A stretch of 31,198 nucleotides of DNA, taken from an uncultured Oscillospiraceae bacterium (lineage in GTDB: Bacteria; Bacillota; Clostridia; Oscillospirales; Acutalibacteraceae). Below the pieces are notes generated by a model, which did not search any database, was not told the origin of the DNA, and worked only from the letters and a program-made list of their open reading frames with translations. Within the stretch, counting starts at the first letter, position 1; every line of letters begins with the position of its first letter. Location: positions 1-31,198 of the forward strand of contig CAJKBW010000032.1 of assembly GCA_905198295.1 (NCBI GenBank), written 5' to 3'. A program made the position numbers and the translations under genes. Below, piece after piece: positions 1-7,678 of this stretch.

Positions 1-37
1 GTCAGGAGAGTAGCCTGACGCGGACTCTTTTTATTTT

Positions 38-841
38 TTATATTGTGCCGTTTTGCGCCTGCATATCCAGCGCATACTGCCGACGCATCTGCTCCATACA
101 CAGCAGCCGCAGCCGTTCGCTTTCTTCGCGGCGGTTCACGCCGGAGCGCGGATATACCGGCGGCAGGACATGCAGATGGAGATACGGTTTTTTATGAAAT
201 GGCCGTTCCGGCGGCACCGGACAATAGGAAATCACAAACGGGATCACCGGCACCTGACTTTCGCAGGCAAAGGTAAAAGCCCCGCGGTGGAACTCCCGCA
301 CGCCGTCGTAATACGGCGCCAGAATACCTTCCGGGAACAGGTGAACCACCTCTCCCCGCTCAAGCAGTTCACGCACCGCCTGAGCAAACGCCCCCATAGC
401 ATGCGCTGTCGTCGGGATCGGCACGCCACCGAGCAGCCGGACCAGGTGCCGGATGCCGGGGATCTCAAAATTGGATTTGAGGGTGGGAAAATAGGGCCTG
501 CGGCGATTTTCCCATGCGCCTGCCACCATGCTGCAATCGAGGATATGTACATGGTTGCAGATGGTCACCGCGCCGCCGGTTATGCCATTTAGATTTTCCT
601 GGCCGGTGATCTCTAGCCCAAACATAAAACGGTTATAGCGCGGCAGAAACCAGTATGCAAAATCCTTGAGCCGACGGCTGGCGCGGGTAAAACCGGCCCC
701 CTCCGGCACGAATGCGTAGTCGGTATCCACCTCCAGATGCAGAGGTGTCCACATATGGACTACCGGCTCGGTTATTTCCGGCACGGCATTGGCCGGTTCC
801 TGCCCGGTTTCTTCCGGATAAACCGTATCAGTGGGCCGCAT
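38..841 (-). CDS. PlsC-like 1-acyl-glycerol-3-phosphate acyltransferase
   Basis: Membrane-associated acyltransferase of the PlsC/LPLAT family, expected to acylate lysophosphatidic acid or a related lysolipid during phospholipid synthesis. The HX4D catalytic motif is visible in NHVHILD near residue 97, and the substrate-binding block FPEG near residue 168 (LFPEGILAPYYDG). The 267-residue length is normal for a one-domain PlsC-like protein. The ATG at 839-841 overlaps the end of the upstream glycosyltransferase gene by 14 bp, so the two are probably co-transcribed and translationally coupled. That pairing suggests a joint role in membrane glycolipid or lipid supply (inference). The exact acyl acceptor cannot be read from sequence, so no symbol is given. 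Confidence 0.9.
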   Translation of the reverse strand: MRPTDTVYPEETGQEPANAVPEITEPVVHMWTPLHLEVDTDYAFVPEGAGFTRASRRLKDFAYWFLPRYNRFMFGLEITGQENLNGITGGAVTICNHVHILDCSMVAGAWENRRRPYFPTLKSNFEIPGIRHLVRLLGGVPIPTTAHAMGAFAQAVRELLERGEVVHLFPEGILAPYYDGVREFHRGAFTFACESQVPVIPFVISYCPVPPERPFHKKPYLHLHVLPPVYPRSGVNRREESERLRLLCMEQMRRQYALDMQAQNGTI

Positions 842-1976
842 GCTGTTTTACTCCTTCGTTTTCACGGATCTCCTGGAGGAACATCTCTTCAATCTGCCGC
901 ACACAATGATCCAGGCTGTACTGCCTGCCATGTTCGGCATAGCGCTTTTCCATCTCCCGGCGCTCGTCCTCATGCTCCAGCCAGTAGTCAATCTTCTGTG
1001 TCAAATCGCCGCTGTCACCTGCCGTAAACAGGCTGCGCTCATCCAGCGCAAATTGCGGGGTCGCCGATTTGGCGCTGTTGGCGATCACCGGCACAAGGCC
1101 GCTTGCAAAAGCCTCCATGCAGGAAATCGCCTCGATTTCAGCGTCCGCCGCATGCACATACAGATCGCTCATCGCCATGATATCCATCAGCTCAGCCTTG
1201 GTAAAAAAGCGCATGATCGGCGCATGCGGCAGCTTTTCGGCCAACTGCTCATATTTTTTCTGATTCGGGCCCTGACCGGCAAACACCAACTGGATCCGGT
1301 CGGCATATTTTGATCTGGCCGCCGCTTCGATTAGGATATCCTGCCGCTTTTCGTTGGAGAAACGGCCGATATTCAGGATAACAAACTTATCGGCGAGTTC
1401 GGGCGATTTCTCCGCCTTACGGTAGACAAAATCGCCGTCAATGCCATTGGAAATCACATGCAGCTGCGCCGTATAACCGTTTTTCCGCAGCTCACCGGCG
1501 ATGAAATTGCTCGGGCAGTGGATGCGGCGGAAATGATTGTAAAACAGGTCGCGGAAACCGCGGTATATGGCAGTATTCAGTCCGGTCCATTTTCCCATAC
1601 CGATGGTATACGTTATATTTTCCGGCTGCACATGAAACGCCGCAGTATGCGGCACTCCCAAACGTTCCGCGATTTTTCGTCCCTCTATCGACAAGGCGAA
1701 CGGCATCAGGAAATGTACGACGTCGACACTGCGGATCGCTTCCTCCAGCAGCACCTTGTCCGGGCGTGCAAATGCCATACCCTGTTCCTTGATAATCCGG
1801 TCGAAAAAAGGCATATGCCACTCCTGAACGACATATTTTCCCTCTTCCTCGTCACCGGTGCTGACCACCCGCACTTCATGGCCGTGCTGTTTGAGCATGT
1901 CGGCAAACCGCATGGCCGATATGGTGGTGCCGTTATTGGCATCGCCGAACTGATCGATAACCAGAAGAATTTTCAT
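828..1976 (-). CDS. Glycosyltransferase family 4, probable lipid glycosyltransferase
   Basis: GT-B fold glycosyltransferase of family GT4, 382 residues. The N-terminus MKILLVIDQFGDANNGTT is the usual first strand and glycine/threonine loop. The C-terminal donor-site EX7E-like segment is seen in AEIEAISCMEAFASGLVPV. I chose the ATG at 1976 over an upstream in-frame ATG at 2045, because GGGAG lies 7 bp before it and the upstream extension is low-complexity and uncharacteristic. The product resembles monoglucosyldiacylglycerol synthases and other bacterial glycolipid transferases, and the overlapping acyltransferase gene fits that role, but sugar and acceptor are inference. Transcription likely starts at the promoter 2067-2095. 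Confidence 0.88.
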   Translation of the reverse strand: MKILLVIDQFGDANNGTTISAMRFADMLKQHGHEVRVVSTGDEEEGKYVVQEWHMPFFDRIIKEQGMAFARPDKVLLEEAIRSVDVVHFLMPFALSIEGRKIAERLGVPHTAAFHVQPENITYTIGMGKWTGLNTAIYRGFRDLFYNHFRRIHCPSNFIAGELRKNGYTAQLHVISNGIDGDFVYRKAEKSPELADKFVILNIGRFSNEKRQDILIEAAARSKYADRIQLVFAGQGPNQKKYEQLAEKLPHAPIMRFFTKAELMDIMAMSDLYVHAADAEIEAISCMEAFASGLVPVIANSAKSATPQFALDERSLFTAGDSGDLTQKIDYWLEHEDERREMEKRYAEHGRQYSLDHCVRQIEEMFLQEIRENEGVKQHAAH

Positions 1977-2066
1977 TGTACCGCTCCCTTTTTCTTCGGA
2001 CGAATTGGGAGAGTCCCTCCAAACCGGCAGGAATTGACCGCTCAATTGCCCCTTTATATGTCAGAT

Positions 2067-2095
2067 AGTATACCATAACCCGTCTGTTTGTTCAA
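2067..2095 (-). promoter_or_regulatory. Sigma-A promoter for the GT4-acyltransferase pair
   Basis: On the minus strand there is a -35 TTGAAC (2090-2095), a 17-bp spacer and a -10 TATACT (2067-2072) preceded by TGG, which makes an extended -10. The predicted transcript start is about 85 bp upstream of the GT4 start codon. Confidence 0.75.
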
Positions 2096-2153
2096 TATAT
2101 TACGCATATGGAATCTGCTGCGCGAACAAGTATCCCTTTCGAAACATCTCTTT

Positions 2154-2837
2154 CTATTCCTGCAGCGCCTCCAGCGCTGCGCGGTATTCCCCGCGTCTGC
2201 ACAGGATCGCCTGCGCGTAATCGGTGGTTTCCTGCCCGCTCTCTTTCAGGGACAGCATGGTGCCCTCTCCCATGTGATAGGCCAACAGTGCATCGTGTTC
2301 CCCATACGGGCGGATGTACGACGCCAGCAGGCGAACCCCTACCTCGATATTCTGATAAGGATCACGAAGATCGTCCGCGCCGAAACGCTGACACAGGTAT
2401 TCCGCATACCGGCTGTTGAGCTGCATCAGCCCGCCGTCGGTGGTTCCGTTTGTATTATAACCGGTCACATCGTCCTGAAAGCGGCTTTCCTGATACATCA
2501 GCGCCAGAACGAGTGCGTAATCAACCGCCTCTTCCTGACAAATTTTCCATGTATGCGCCTGCAGCTCCTCCGCCAGCGGAATCTCCTTCAGATAGAAACG
2601 GTCTTTCCGTGTGCACTCCGTTTCAGGAGCCGGGTCGTTCTCTTTGACTGGCTGCACCGTAGCATCCGGTTTTTCCTCCGGCAGGAGTACAGCACAGACC
2701 GATGCCGCAGCCGGTCCGTCAGTCAGGCTGTTTTCCGGCCCCGTCGGATCAGCGCTTTCTGCTTTCACAGCCAAAAAACAAAACGACAGCGCCGCCACTG
2801 TAAGCAGCATACCGCAAATTTGTTTAACCATAACCAT
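2154..2837 (-). CDS. Secreted lytic transglycosylase (SLT domain)
   Basis: Small peptidoglycan lytic transglycosylase, 227 residues. A hydrophobic signal segment occupies residues 4-25 (QICGMLLTVAALSFCFLAV). An acidic, proline-containing spacer follows, and then a Slt/LysM-associated goose-lysozyme-like fold. The catalytic glutamate is in LMYQESRF near residue 115, followed by the family pattern GLMQLN and, near the C-terminus, AYHMGEGT. It should cleave glycan strands outside the membrane. There are two possible starts (MVMVK): the first ATG at 2837 and the third codon at 2831; AAGGA repeats lie 3-9 nt upstream of either. The gene is monocistronic, between a 177-bp gap and the folD terminator. 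No good promoter was found. Confidence 0.88.
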   Translation of the reverse strand: MVMVKQICGMLLTVAALSFCFLAVKAESADPTGPENSLTDGPAAASVCAVLLPEEKPDATVQPVKENDPAPETECTRKDRFYLKEIPLAEELQAHTWKICQEEAVDYALVLALMYQESRFQDDVTGYNTNGTTDGGLMQLNSRYAEYLCQRFGADDLRDPYQNIEVGVRLLASYIRPYGEHDALLAYHMGEGTMLSLKESGQETTDYAQAILCRRGEYRAALEALQE

Positions 2838-2909
2838 ACATCCTTTCCTTATGCTTGTCGGTAAGTATGGTCATGTTCATGGAAATTTATTCCTGTCGTT
2901 TGCGCGAAC

Positions 2910-2946
2910 AATAAGAAAATCCCCCGACCGGCTGACCGGTCGGGGG
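2910..2946 (-). terminator. Rho-independent terminator after folD
   Basis: A perfect 11-bp inverted repeat (2921-2931 with 2936-2946, CCCCCGACCGG arm, 4-nt loop) lies 7 bp beyond the folD stop codon. On the minus strand it is followed by ATTTTCTTATT. It ends the four-gene M16-M16-lgt-folD transcript. Confidence 0.93.
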
Positions 2947-2953
2947 CTGTCTT

Positions 2954-3811
2954 TCAGATCAGAAGAGCATTTTGCAACTCGGCAGCGCGTACTGTGTTTT
3001 TCAGCAGCATGGAGATGGTCATCGGCCCGACACCGCCGGGTACAGGCGTAATATAGCCGGCCACCTTGGATACTTCATCAAAATCGACATCGCCGCAGAG
3101 TTTTCCGTTTTCATCGCGGTTCATCCCGACATCAATCACCGCGGCGCCCGGCTTAACCATATCCGCGGTGATGAATTTAGCCCGGCCCACCGCCGCCACC
3201 AAGATATCTGCGCGGGCACAGACTTCTTTCAGGTTTTCGGTGCGGGAATGGCAGATGGTCACGGTGCCGTTCTCATGCAGCAGAAGCATCGCCATCGGCT
3301 TGCCGACAATGTTGCTGCGGCCGACCACCACGCAGGATTTGCCCGCAACGCTCACCCCCGCCGCGTGCAACAGCTCCATCACGCCCGCCGGCGTACACGG
3401 CAGGAAGGTATAATCTCCGATCATGATATGGCCGACATTCGCCGCATGAAATGCATCCACGTCCTTGAGCGGAGAGATTGCCTCGATGACCGCCTTATCC
3501 TCAATGTGGGCAGGCAGCGGCAGCTGACAGAGAATACCGTTGATGTCGCTGCGGCCGTTGAGGCTTGCCACCAGCGCGAGCAGTTCGTCCTGCGTGGTAT
3601 CCTCCGGCAGCGCAAACTCCTCCGAATAAATTCCGACCTGCGCACAGGCCTTTTTCTTGTTGTTGACGTATACCCGGGAAGCCGGGTCATTGCCTACAAT
3701 AATCACCGCGAGACCCGGCACAATGCCTTTTTCCTTCAGCCGGGCGGTTTCTTCCGCCACTTCGCCGCGCACCTTTGCCGATACCGCCTTGCCGTCGATA
3801 ATAACTGCCAT
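2954..3811 (-). CDS. folD: Bifunctional methylenetetrahydrofolate dehydrogenase/cyclohydrolase
   Basis: FolD interconverts 5,10-methylene-THF, methenyl-THF and 10-formyl-THF with NADP, supplying one-carbon units in the cytosol. The 285-residue length is typical. The active-site lysine block is seen in YVNNKKKACAQVGI, the dinucleotide-binding site in VVVGRSNIVGKPMAMLLL, and the C-terminal signature in PVPGGVGPMTISMLL. The start at 3811 (MAVIIDGKAV) was chosen because AAAGGA lies 9-10 nt upstream and the N-terminus matches the family; the frame stays open 19 codons further but that extension is not family-like. It is the last gene of the operon, 76 bp downstream of lgt, with a strong hairpin in that gap. 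Confidence 0.97.
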   Translation of the reverse strand: MAVIIDGKAVSAKVRGEVAEETARLKEKGIVPGLAVIIVGNDPASRVYVNNKKKACAQVGIYSEEFALPEDTTQDELLALVASLNGRSDINGILCQLPLPAHIEDKAVIEAISPLKDVDAFHAANVGHIMIGDYTFLPCTPAGVMELLHAAGVSVAGKSCVVVGRSNIVGKPMAMLLLHENGTVTICHSRTENLKEVCARADILVAAVGRAKFITADMVKPGAAVIDVGMNRDENGKLCGDVDFDEVSKVAGYITPVPGGVGPMTISMLLKNTVRAAELQNALLI

Positions 3812-3845
3812 GTAAAACTCATCCTTTCCTATCTGCCCGGAGGAA

Positions 3846-3876
3846 TGCCGCCCACGCTGCAAAAGCATGGACGGCA
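3846..3876 (-). other. Hairpin between lgt and folD
   Basis: Arms 3846-3857 and 3865-3876 pair over 12 positions, including two G-U pairs on the minus-strand RNA, with a 7-nt loop. No U-tract follows. It could be a processing site, a weak attenuator or an mRNA stabiliser between the two genes. It sits about 35 nt upstream of the folD start. Confidence 0.5.
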
Positions 3877-3887
3877 GTCACCTGCGT

Positions 3888-4973
3888 TTATTCCTTCTTG
3901 TCTTCGTCTTCCGTTTTTTCGTTATCCGCCGTATCGCCTTCTGCCGAGATATCCTGCGGCGGCGCAGCCGTTTCTTCCGCTTCCTCCGCCGGCTCCTCAC
4001 TGTCTTCAGCCGCCGCAGCATCCGTTTCTTCGACATCGGCATCCGCGTCGCTTTCCTCAGCCGCTTCGCCGTCTTCCAGAATCAGCTCGTTTTCCTCTGT
4101 CTGAGCAGCCAGCGTCTTCGGCAGATGCTCGGCATAATTTTTAAAGACAAACAGCAGGATAATGCCGCCGATCACCGACAGCACCGCCACCAGCTGAGAC
4201 ACACGCATGGTGCCGAGATACAGGCTGTCGGTGCGCAGGGATTCGATCCAGAAACGGCCGGCGCCGTACCAGATCATATACATGGCAAAAAGCTGTCCTT
4301 TGAATTTGTAAAACTTCTTGGAAATGATGTGCAGCAGCACAAACCCCAACAGACACCACAGCGACTCATACAGAAAAGTGGGATGCACCGGCAGGGCGGA
4401 ATTAAAGCCCTCCGCAACAACATTGCCCAGATGCTCGCCCGTCTGGATTTTCGACCCGGTCATGCCCCACGGCAGATCGGTGTTACAGCCGTAGGCCTCC
4501 TGATTGAAAAAGTTTCCCCAGCGGCCGATTCCCTGGCCGATCAGGAAGCCGAGCGAAGCCAGATCAAACATCGAACGTGTATTGACCTTGCGCACCCGGC
4601 ACATCCACAACGCCGTACCAAAAGCAAAAATCACGCCGCCATAAATCCCAAGTCCGCCTTCCCATACCTTCAGAATGCTCAGCGGGTCGGCCAGATACCG
4701 ATCCAGCTCACCGGAGAACAACACATAATACAGCCTTGCCCCCACAAACGCAAACAGCGCAGATACCAGCACAACGTCAATCATGCGGTCGCGGTCGATT
4801 TTGAAATAATCGGCGCGCTTATAGGCATAGATTATCGCCAGCAGGAAACCGACAGCGATGATCAGCCCATACCATTTGAGGGAAAAATAATTGTTGTCCC
4901 CGAGCGGAATACGGAAAATCTCATCCGATATGTTGAACCGCCAACCAATTTTGGGAAATGCAATCCAGTCCAT
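3888..4973 (-). CDS. lgt: Prolipoprotein diacylglyceryl transferase with acidic C-terminal tail
   Basis: Lgt transfers diacylglycerol from phosphatidylglycerol to the lipobox cysteine of prolipoproteins at the membrane. The signature GRWGNFFNQEAYG carries the conserved Arg, Asn and Glu. The later YGAGRFWIESLR carries the second Arg/Glu pair, and several membrane segments are clear (for example WYGLIIAVGFLLAIIYAY). The position equivalent to the E. coli FHGG histidine reads IYGG here; I believe Tyr variants occur in Firmicutes but cannot verify it. After about residue 290 a roughly 70-residue Glu/Asp/Ala-rich tail follows, ending in EDEDKKE, which makes the protein (361 aa) longer than usual. 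Upstream is the active M16 peptidase gene (58-bp gap), downstream folD. Confidence 0.96.
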   Translation of the reverse strand: MDWIAFPKIGWRFNISDEIFRIPLGDNNYFSLKWYGLIIAVGFLLAIIYAYKRADYFKIDRDRMIDVVLVSALFAFVGARLYYVLFSGELDRYLADPLSILKVWEGGLGIYGGVIFAFGTALWMCRVRKVNTRSMFDLASLGFLIGQGIGRWGNFFNQEAYGCNTDLPWGMTGSKIQTGEHLGNVVAEGFNSALPVHPTFLYESLWCLLGFVLLHIISKKFYKFKGQLFAMYMIWYGAGRFWIESLRTDSLYLGTMRVSQLVAVLSVIGGIILLFVFKNYAEHLPKTLAAQTEENELILEDGEAAEESDADADVEETDAAAAEDSEEPAEEAEETAAPPQDISAEGDTADNEKTEDEDKKE

Positions 4974-5031
4974 GCTCAGCCCATTCCTTTCAAGCCGTAA
5001 TATGTACCCCCGCCAAAACGGCGGGAGCCGG

Positions 5032-6312
5032 TCATCCGCCCGGCCGTATCACCGACAGCGCCGCAGACTCCTCTGCAAAACCGCCGGTCAGAGCGTCATA
5101 CACCGATTGTATATCAAGACCCGACGCCGCGTCAAGCAGGTCGAACGGATTTCGCTCATAAAAATACGCGCCGATCAGCTGGTCGCCGCAGTTTTCCACA
5201 TCGTCGAGCGTGCGCAGCAGCCGGCCGTACAGCGCGTTACGCGCAGCGGCAAAGGCCGCCTCGTCGATTCCACCGCGGCGCAGCCGCCGGATTTCCTCCC
5301 GGATAGCCTCGCTCACCGCCTGCGGATCGGCCGATTCCCCGCCGAAAAGATAGGCGGCATAGCCCTGTCCCTCGAACAGGTCGGCATCGAACGACTCATT
5401 GATCAGCCCCTGCGCCATCAGGCGAGCATACAGCGCCGACGAACGGCCGGCGATCAGTTCGAGCAGAACATCGGCTGCCGCCAGTTCCGCCGCCGTGCGG
5501 CAGCGCCCGTCAGCCTGAACCTTATATCCCAGATAAAACAGCGGCGAGGCCACCGGCATCATCTGCTCGATATACGGCTGTACTGCCTGCACCGGCTCCT
5601 CCGGCAGCGCCCGTTTGACCCGTTCGCCGTCGCCCGACGCCGGCAGCAGGCGATCTGCCACAGCGAGCACCTGCTCCGCCGTCGCGCTGCCCGCAACCAC
5701 CAGCGCCATATTATTGAGATTGTAAAAGGTGCGGTAGCAACTGTACAGCAGCTCCGGGGTGATCTGTGCGATGGAGTCCACCGTTCCGGCGATATCGATC
5801 TTCACCGGATGCTCCCGGTACAGGGCGCGCAGCAGGTTGAACAGCACCTGCCGCGCCGGCTGGTCTTCGCACATGCGGATTTCCTGGCCAATGATCCCCT
5901 GCTCCTTGCGCACCGTTTCCTCGGTAAAATACGGCTTGCGTACAAAATCCAGCAGGATCTCCAGCGGCGGCTCGATCGGTCCGCTGGTGGTAAACAGATA
6001 GGCGGTGCGGTCAAAGCTCGTATACGCGTTCGCCGAGGCGCCGGTCGCCGCATACCGGGCAAAGGCGCTGCAATCCTCGTTTTCAAACAGCTTGTGCTCC
6101 AGATAATGCGCGATGCCGGCCGGCACCGTGGTATCCACAGCGTCGCCCGGACAACGGAACACCGTATCGATGGAGCCGTACCGGGTCGCAAACACCGCAT
6201 AGCTGGAACGATAACCCGGCTTGTTCCAGACAAAAATCGGCAGTCCGGAGGGATGGTCGATGCGCACGCAGCTCTCACCGGAGCGCACGTCGGTAAACAC
6301 CTGCTTTTTCAT
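5032..6312 (-). CDS. M16 family zinc peptidase, catalytic subunit (YmfH-like)
   Basis: Zinc-dependent insulinase-family (M16) peptidase, 426 residues. The inverted zinc motif HXXEH is visible as HYLEH near residue 69. The downstream third ligand region is KEQGIIGQEIRMCED near residues 137-150, so this subunit should be catalytic. The start at 6312 (MKKQVFTDVRSG) overlaps the previous gene's stop in ATGA. The neighbouring gene encodes an M16 protein without the zinc motif, the arrangement seen in two-subunit M16 peptidases (YmfF/YmfH, AlbE/AlbF). The substrate is unknown; small peptides are typical for the family. Linkage to lgt is noted but its meaning is inference. Confidence 0.92.
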   Translation of the reverse strand: MKKQVFTDVRSGESCVRIDHPSGLPIFVWNKPGYRSSYAVFATRYGSIDTVFRCPGDAVDTTVPAGIAHYLEHKLFENEDCSAFARYAATGASANAYTSFDRTAYLFTTSGPIEPPLEILLDFVRKPYFTEETVRKEQGIIGQEIRMCEDQPARQVLFNLLRALYREHPVKIDIAGTVDSIAQITPELLYSCYRTFYNLNNMALVVAGSATAEQVLAVADRLLPASGDGERVKRALPEEPVQAVQPYIEQMMPVASPLFYLGYKVQADGRCRTAAELAAADVLLELIAGRSSALYARLMAQGLINESFDADLFEGQGYAAYLFGGESADPQAVSEAIREEIRRLRRGGIDEAAFAAARNALYGRLLRTLDDVENCGDQLIGAYFYERNPFDLLDAASGLDIQSVYDALTGGFAEESAALSVIRPGG

Positions 6313-7589
6313 GCCTGTCCCTCCTTCTGCGCTTTCAGGCAGTACACACAGTCCGGATGCACCCGCTGCGCGGCGGCGCATACATCCTCCCGGGTGACCC
6401 GCCGTATAGCGTCGGCAGCCTCTTCCGGCGTGGTCTGCCGATCAAGCAGGCTCTGCCCCAGATACCAGTTCATCTGTGAGGAGGGCAGATCCCCAACCTC
6501 AAGAAACTGGTTAATCACGCTCAGGCGCGCCGCCTCCAGATCGTCGTCGCTGAACTGGCCGGCACGCACCGCGTCCAGCTGCCGCAGAATTTCTTCCTGT
6601 GCCTCGTCGATTTTGTCAGCCTCTACCCCGCTGTCCACCAGCAGAAGACCCTTGAGACGGTCATAGGAGGACTGGCAGTAATAGCACAAACTCTTTTCCT
6701 CCCGCACATGCCGGAACAAAAGCGAATGCGGCGTGCCGCCGAGCAGCGCGTTCATCAGCCGTGCAGCCGCCACGCCTTCGTCAGGCTCGGCCGTGCCCGC
6801 GCGAAAGCCCATCACCAGCTTGCACTGCTCCACAGGCATGGTTTCGGTCCGCCGGCGGACGGACTCCTTCGCCACAAAGGCGACAGCCGTTGTCAATGTT
6901 TCCGGCTGCCGGTTCCGCAGCGCAGAAAACTGTTGACGGAACGCCTCCTCTGCTGCCGCAGGTTCTTCCAGCCCCTGCAGGATCAGGCGCACCTGCGCCC
7001 GGCACAGCATCCGCTTCCAGGCCTGTGTCACCGCCTGCGGAGTCAGCTGCTTTGCCTGTTCGGCTTCGCCGTACGGGCTGACAGCGTAGGCTTCCCCGGC
7101 GCAAAGCATCCGCTCGCACTGGCGGCGGGCATACCGGCGCTTGTCGTTGATTTCCGCCTCAATCAGCTCCACCAGACAACGGCGCTCCTGCTCCACGTCC
7201 GCCGAACGGAACATCCCGTCCTCCAGCGCCGGCGCAAAAAGCATATCGCGCAGCAGCTGCGCGCAGGCCGTCGTCAGCGCTTCGCCGGCGAGAGCATAGC
7301 GGTCCTTCAGGCATACCGCCGTCAACATCAGCGCCTGCGCCTCGCCCACCCGCGTGACATTCGCAAAGATGCGGGTGCCGTAAAGCTCATTGAGCCGCCG
7401 GTTGAGCGCAGTCAGGTCGGGATAAGCCGCACAGCTGCGCCGCAGCAGAAAGGGCAGCAGGGCATATTCCGCTGCCGTCTCCTCCCGCAGCGGCAGCAAA
7501 AACACCGCCGACAGACGGACCGTCTTGAAGCGGTCGTCCGGCAAACAAAGCGATTCCACACCGTCGCACAGCGTTCGATAAGCGGTCAA
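6309..7589 (-). CDS. M16 family peptidase, non-catalytic partner (YmfF-like)
   Basis: About 426 residues, M16 fold without HXXEH: the corresponding helix reads YALLPFLLRRSC. The Arg/Tyr substrate-contact motif of the regulatory half is kept in VREEKSLCYYCQSSYDR near residue 300. It probably forms the peptide-binding half of a heterodimer with the next gene, to which it is coupled by a 4-bp overlap. Start choice: the frame opens with GTG at 7598, but no SD is correctly spaced for it (GGAGG is 16 nt away). A TTG at 7589 has GAGGTGA ending 5 nt upstream, so I prefer 7589. The family is clear; the start is less certain. First gene of the lgt-folD operon. Confidence 0.88.
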   Translation of the reverse strand: MTAYRTLCDGVESLCLPDDRFKTVRLSAVFLLPLREETAAEYALLPFLLRRSCAAYPDLTALNRRLNELYGTRIFANVTRVGEAQALMLTAVCLKDRYALAGEALTTACAQLLRDMLFAPALEDGMFRSADVEQERRCLVELIEAEINDKRRYARRQCERMLCAGEAYAVSPYGEAEQAKQLTPQAVTQAWKRMLCRAQVRLILQGLEEPAAAEEAFRQQFSALRNRQPETLTTAVAFVAKESVRRRTETMPVEQCKLVMGFRAGTAEPDEGVAAARLMNALLGGTPHSLLFRHVREEKSLCYYCQSSYDRLKGLLLVDSGVEADKIDEAQEEILRQLDAVRAGQFSDDDLEAARLSVINQFLEVGDLPSSQMNWYLGQSLLDRQTTPEEAADAIRRVTREDVCAAAQRVHPDCVYCLKAQKEGQA

Positions 7590-7626
7590 ATTCGTCACCT
7601 CATTTCGGAAAATTCCTCCAGAAAAA

Positions 7627-7635
7627 AGTATACCA
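7627..7635 (-). promoter_or_regulatory. Probable extended -10 promoter of the M16-lgt-folD operon
   Basis: The minus strand reads TGGTATACT, an extended -10, about 30-40 bp before the first M16 gene. The -35 at optimal distance is poor (TTTC-rich). The sequence matches the -10 of the GT4 promoter in nine consecutive bases. Read-through from the large upstream gene is also possible, since no terminator follows it. Confidence 0.5.
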
Positions 7636-7678
7636 AATCCTGGACAAAAAAGAAAGCCGCAATTGTATTTTTTCGCGT

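Noticed and set aside
1..37. Terminator at the left edge
   Set aside because: A GTCAGG/CCTGAC hairpin (1-19) and a T-rich run (27-39) are present, but the U-tract is displaced from the stem on the plus strand and the minus-strand continuation is cut off by the window, so orientation and function cannot be judged.
5009..5025. Terminator between the M16 gene and lgt
   Set aside because: A 6-bp CCCGCC/GGCGGG stem exists but no T-tract follows on the minus strand; the genes are only 58 bp apart and look co-transcribed.
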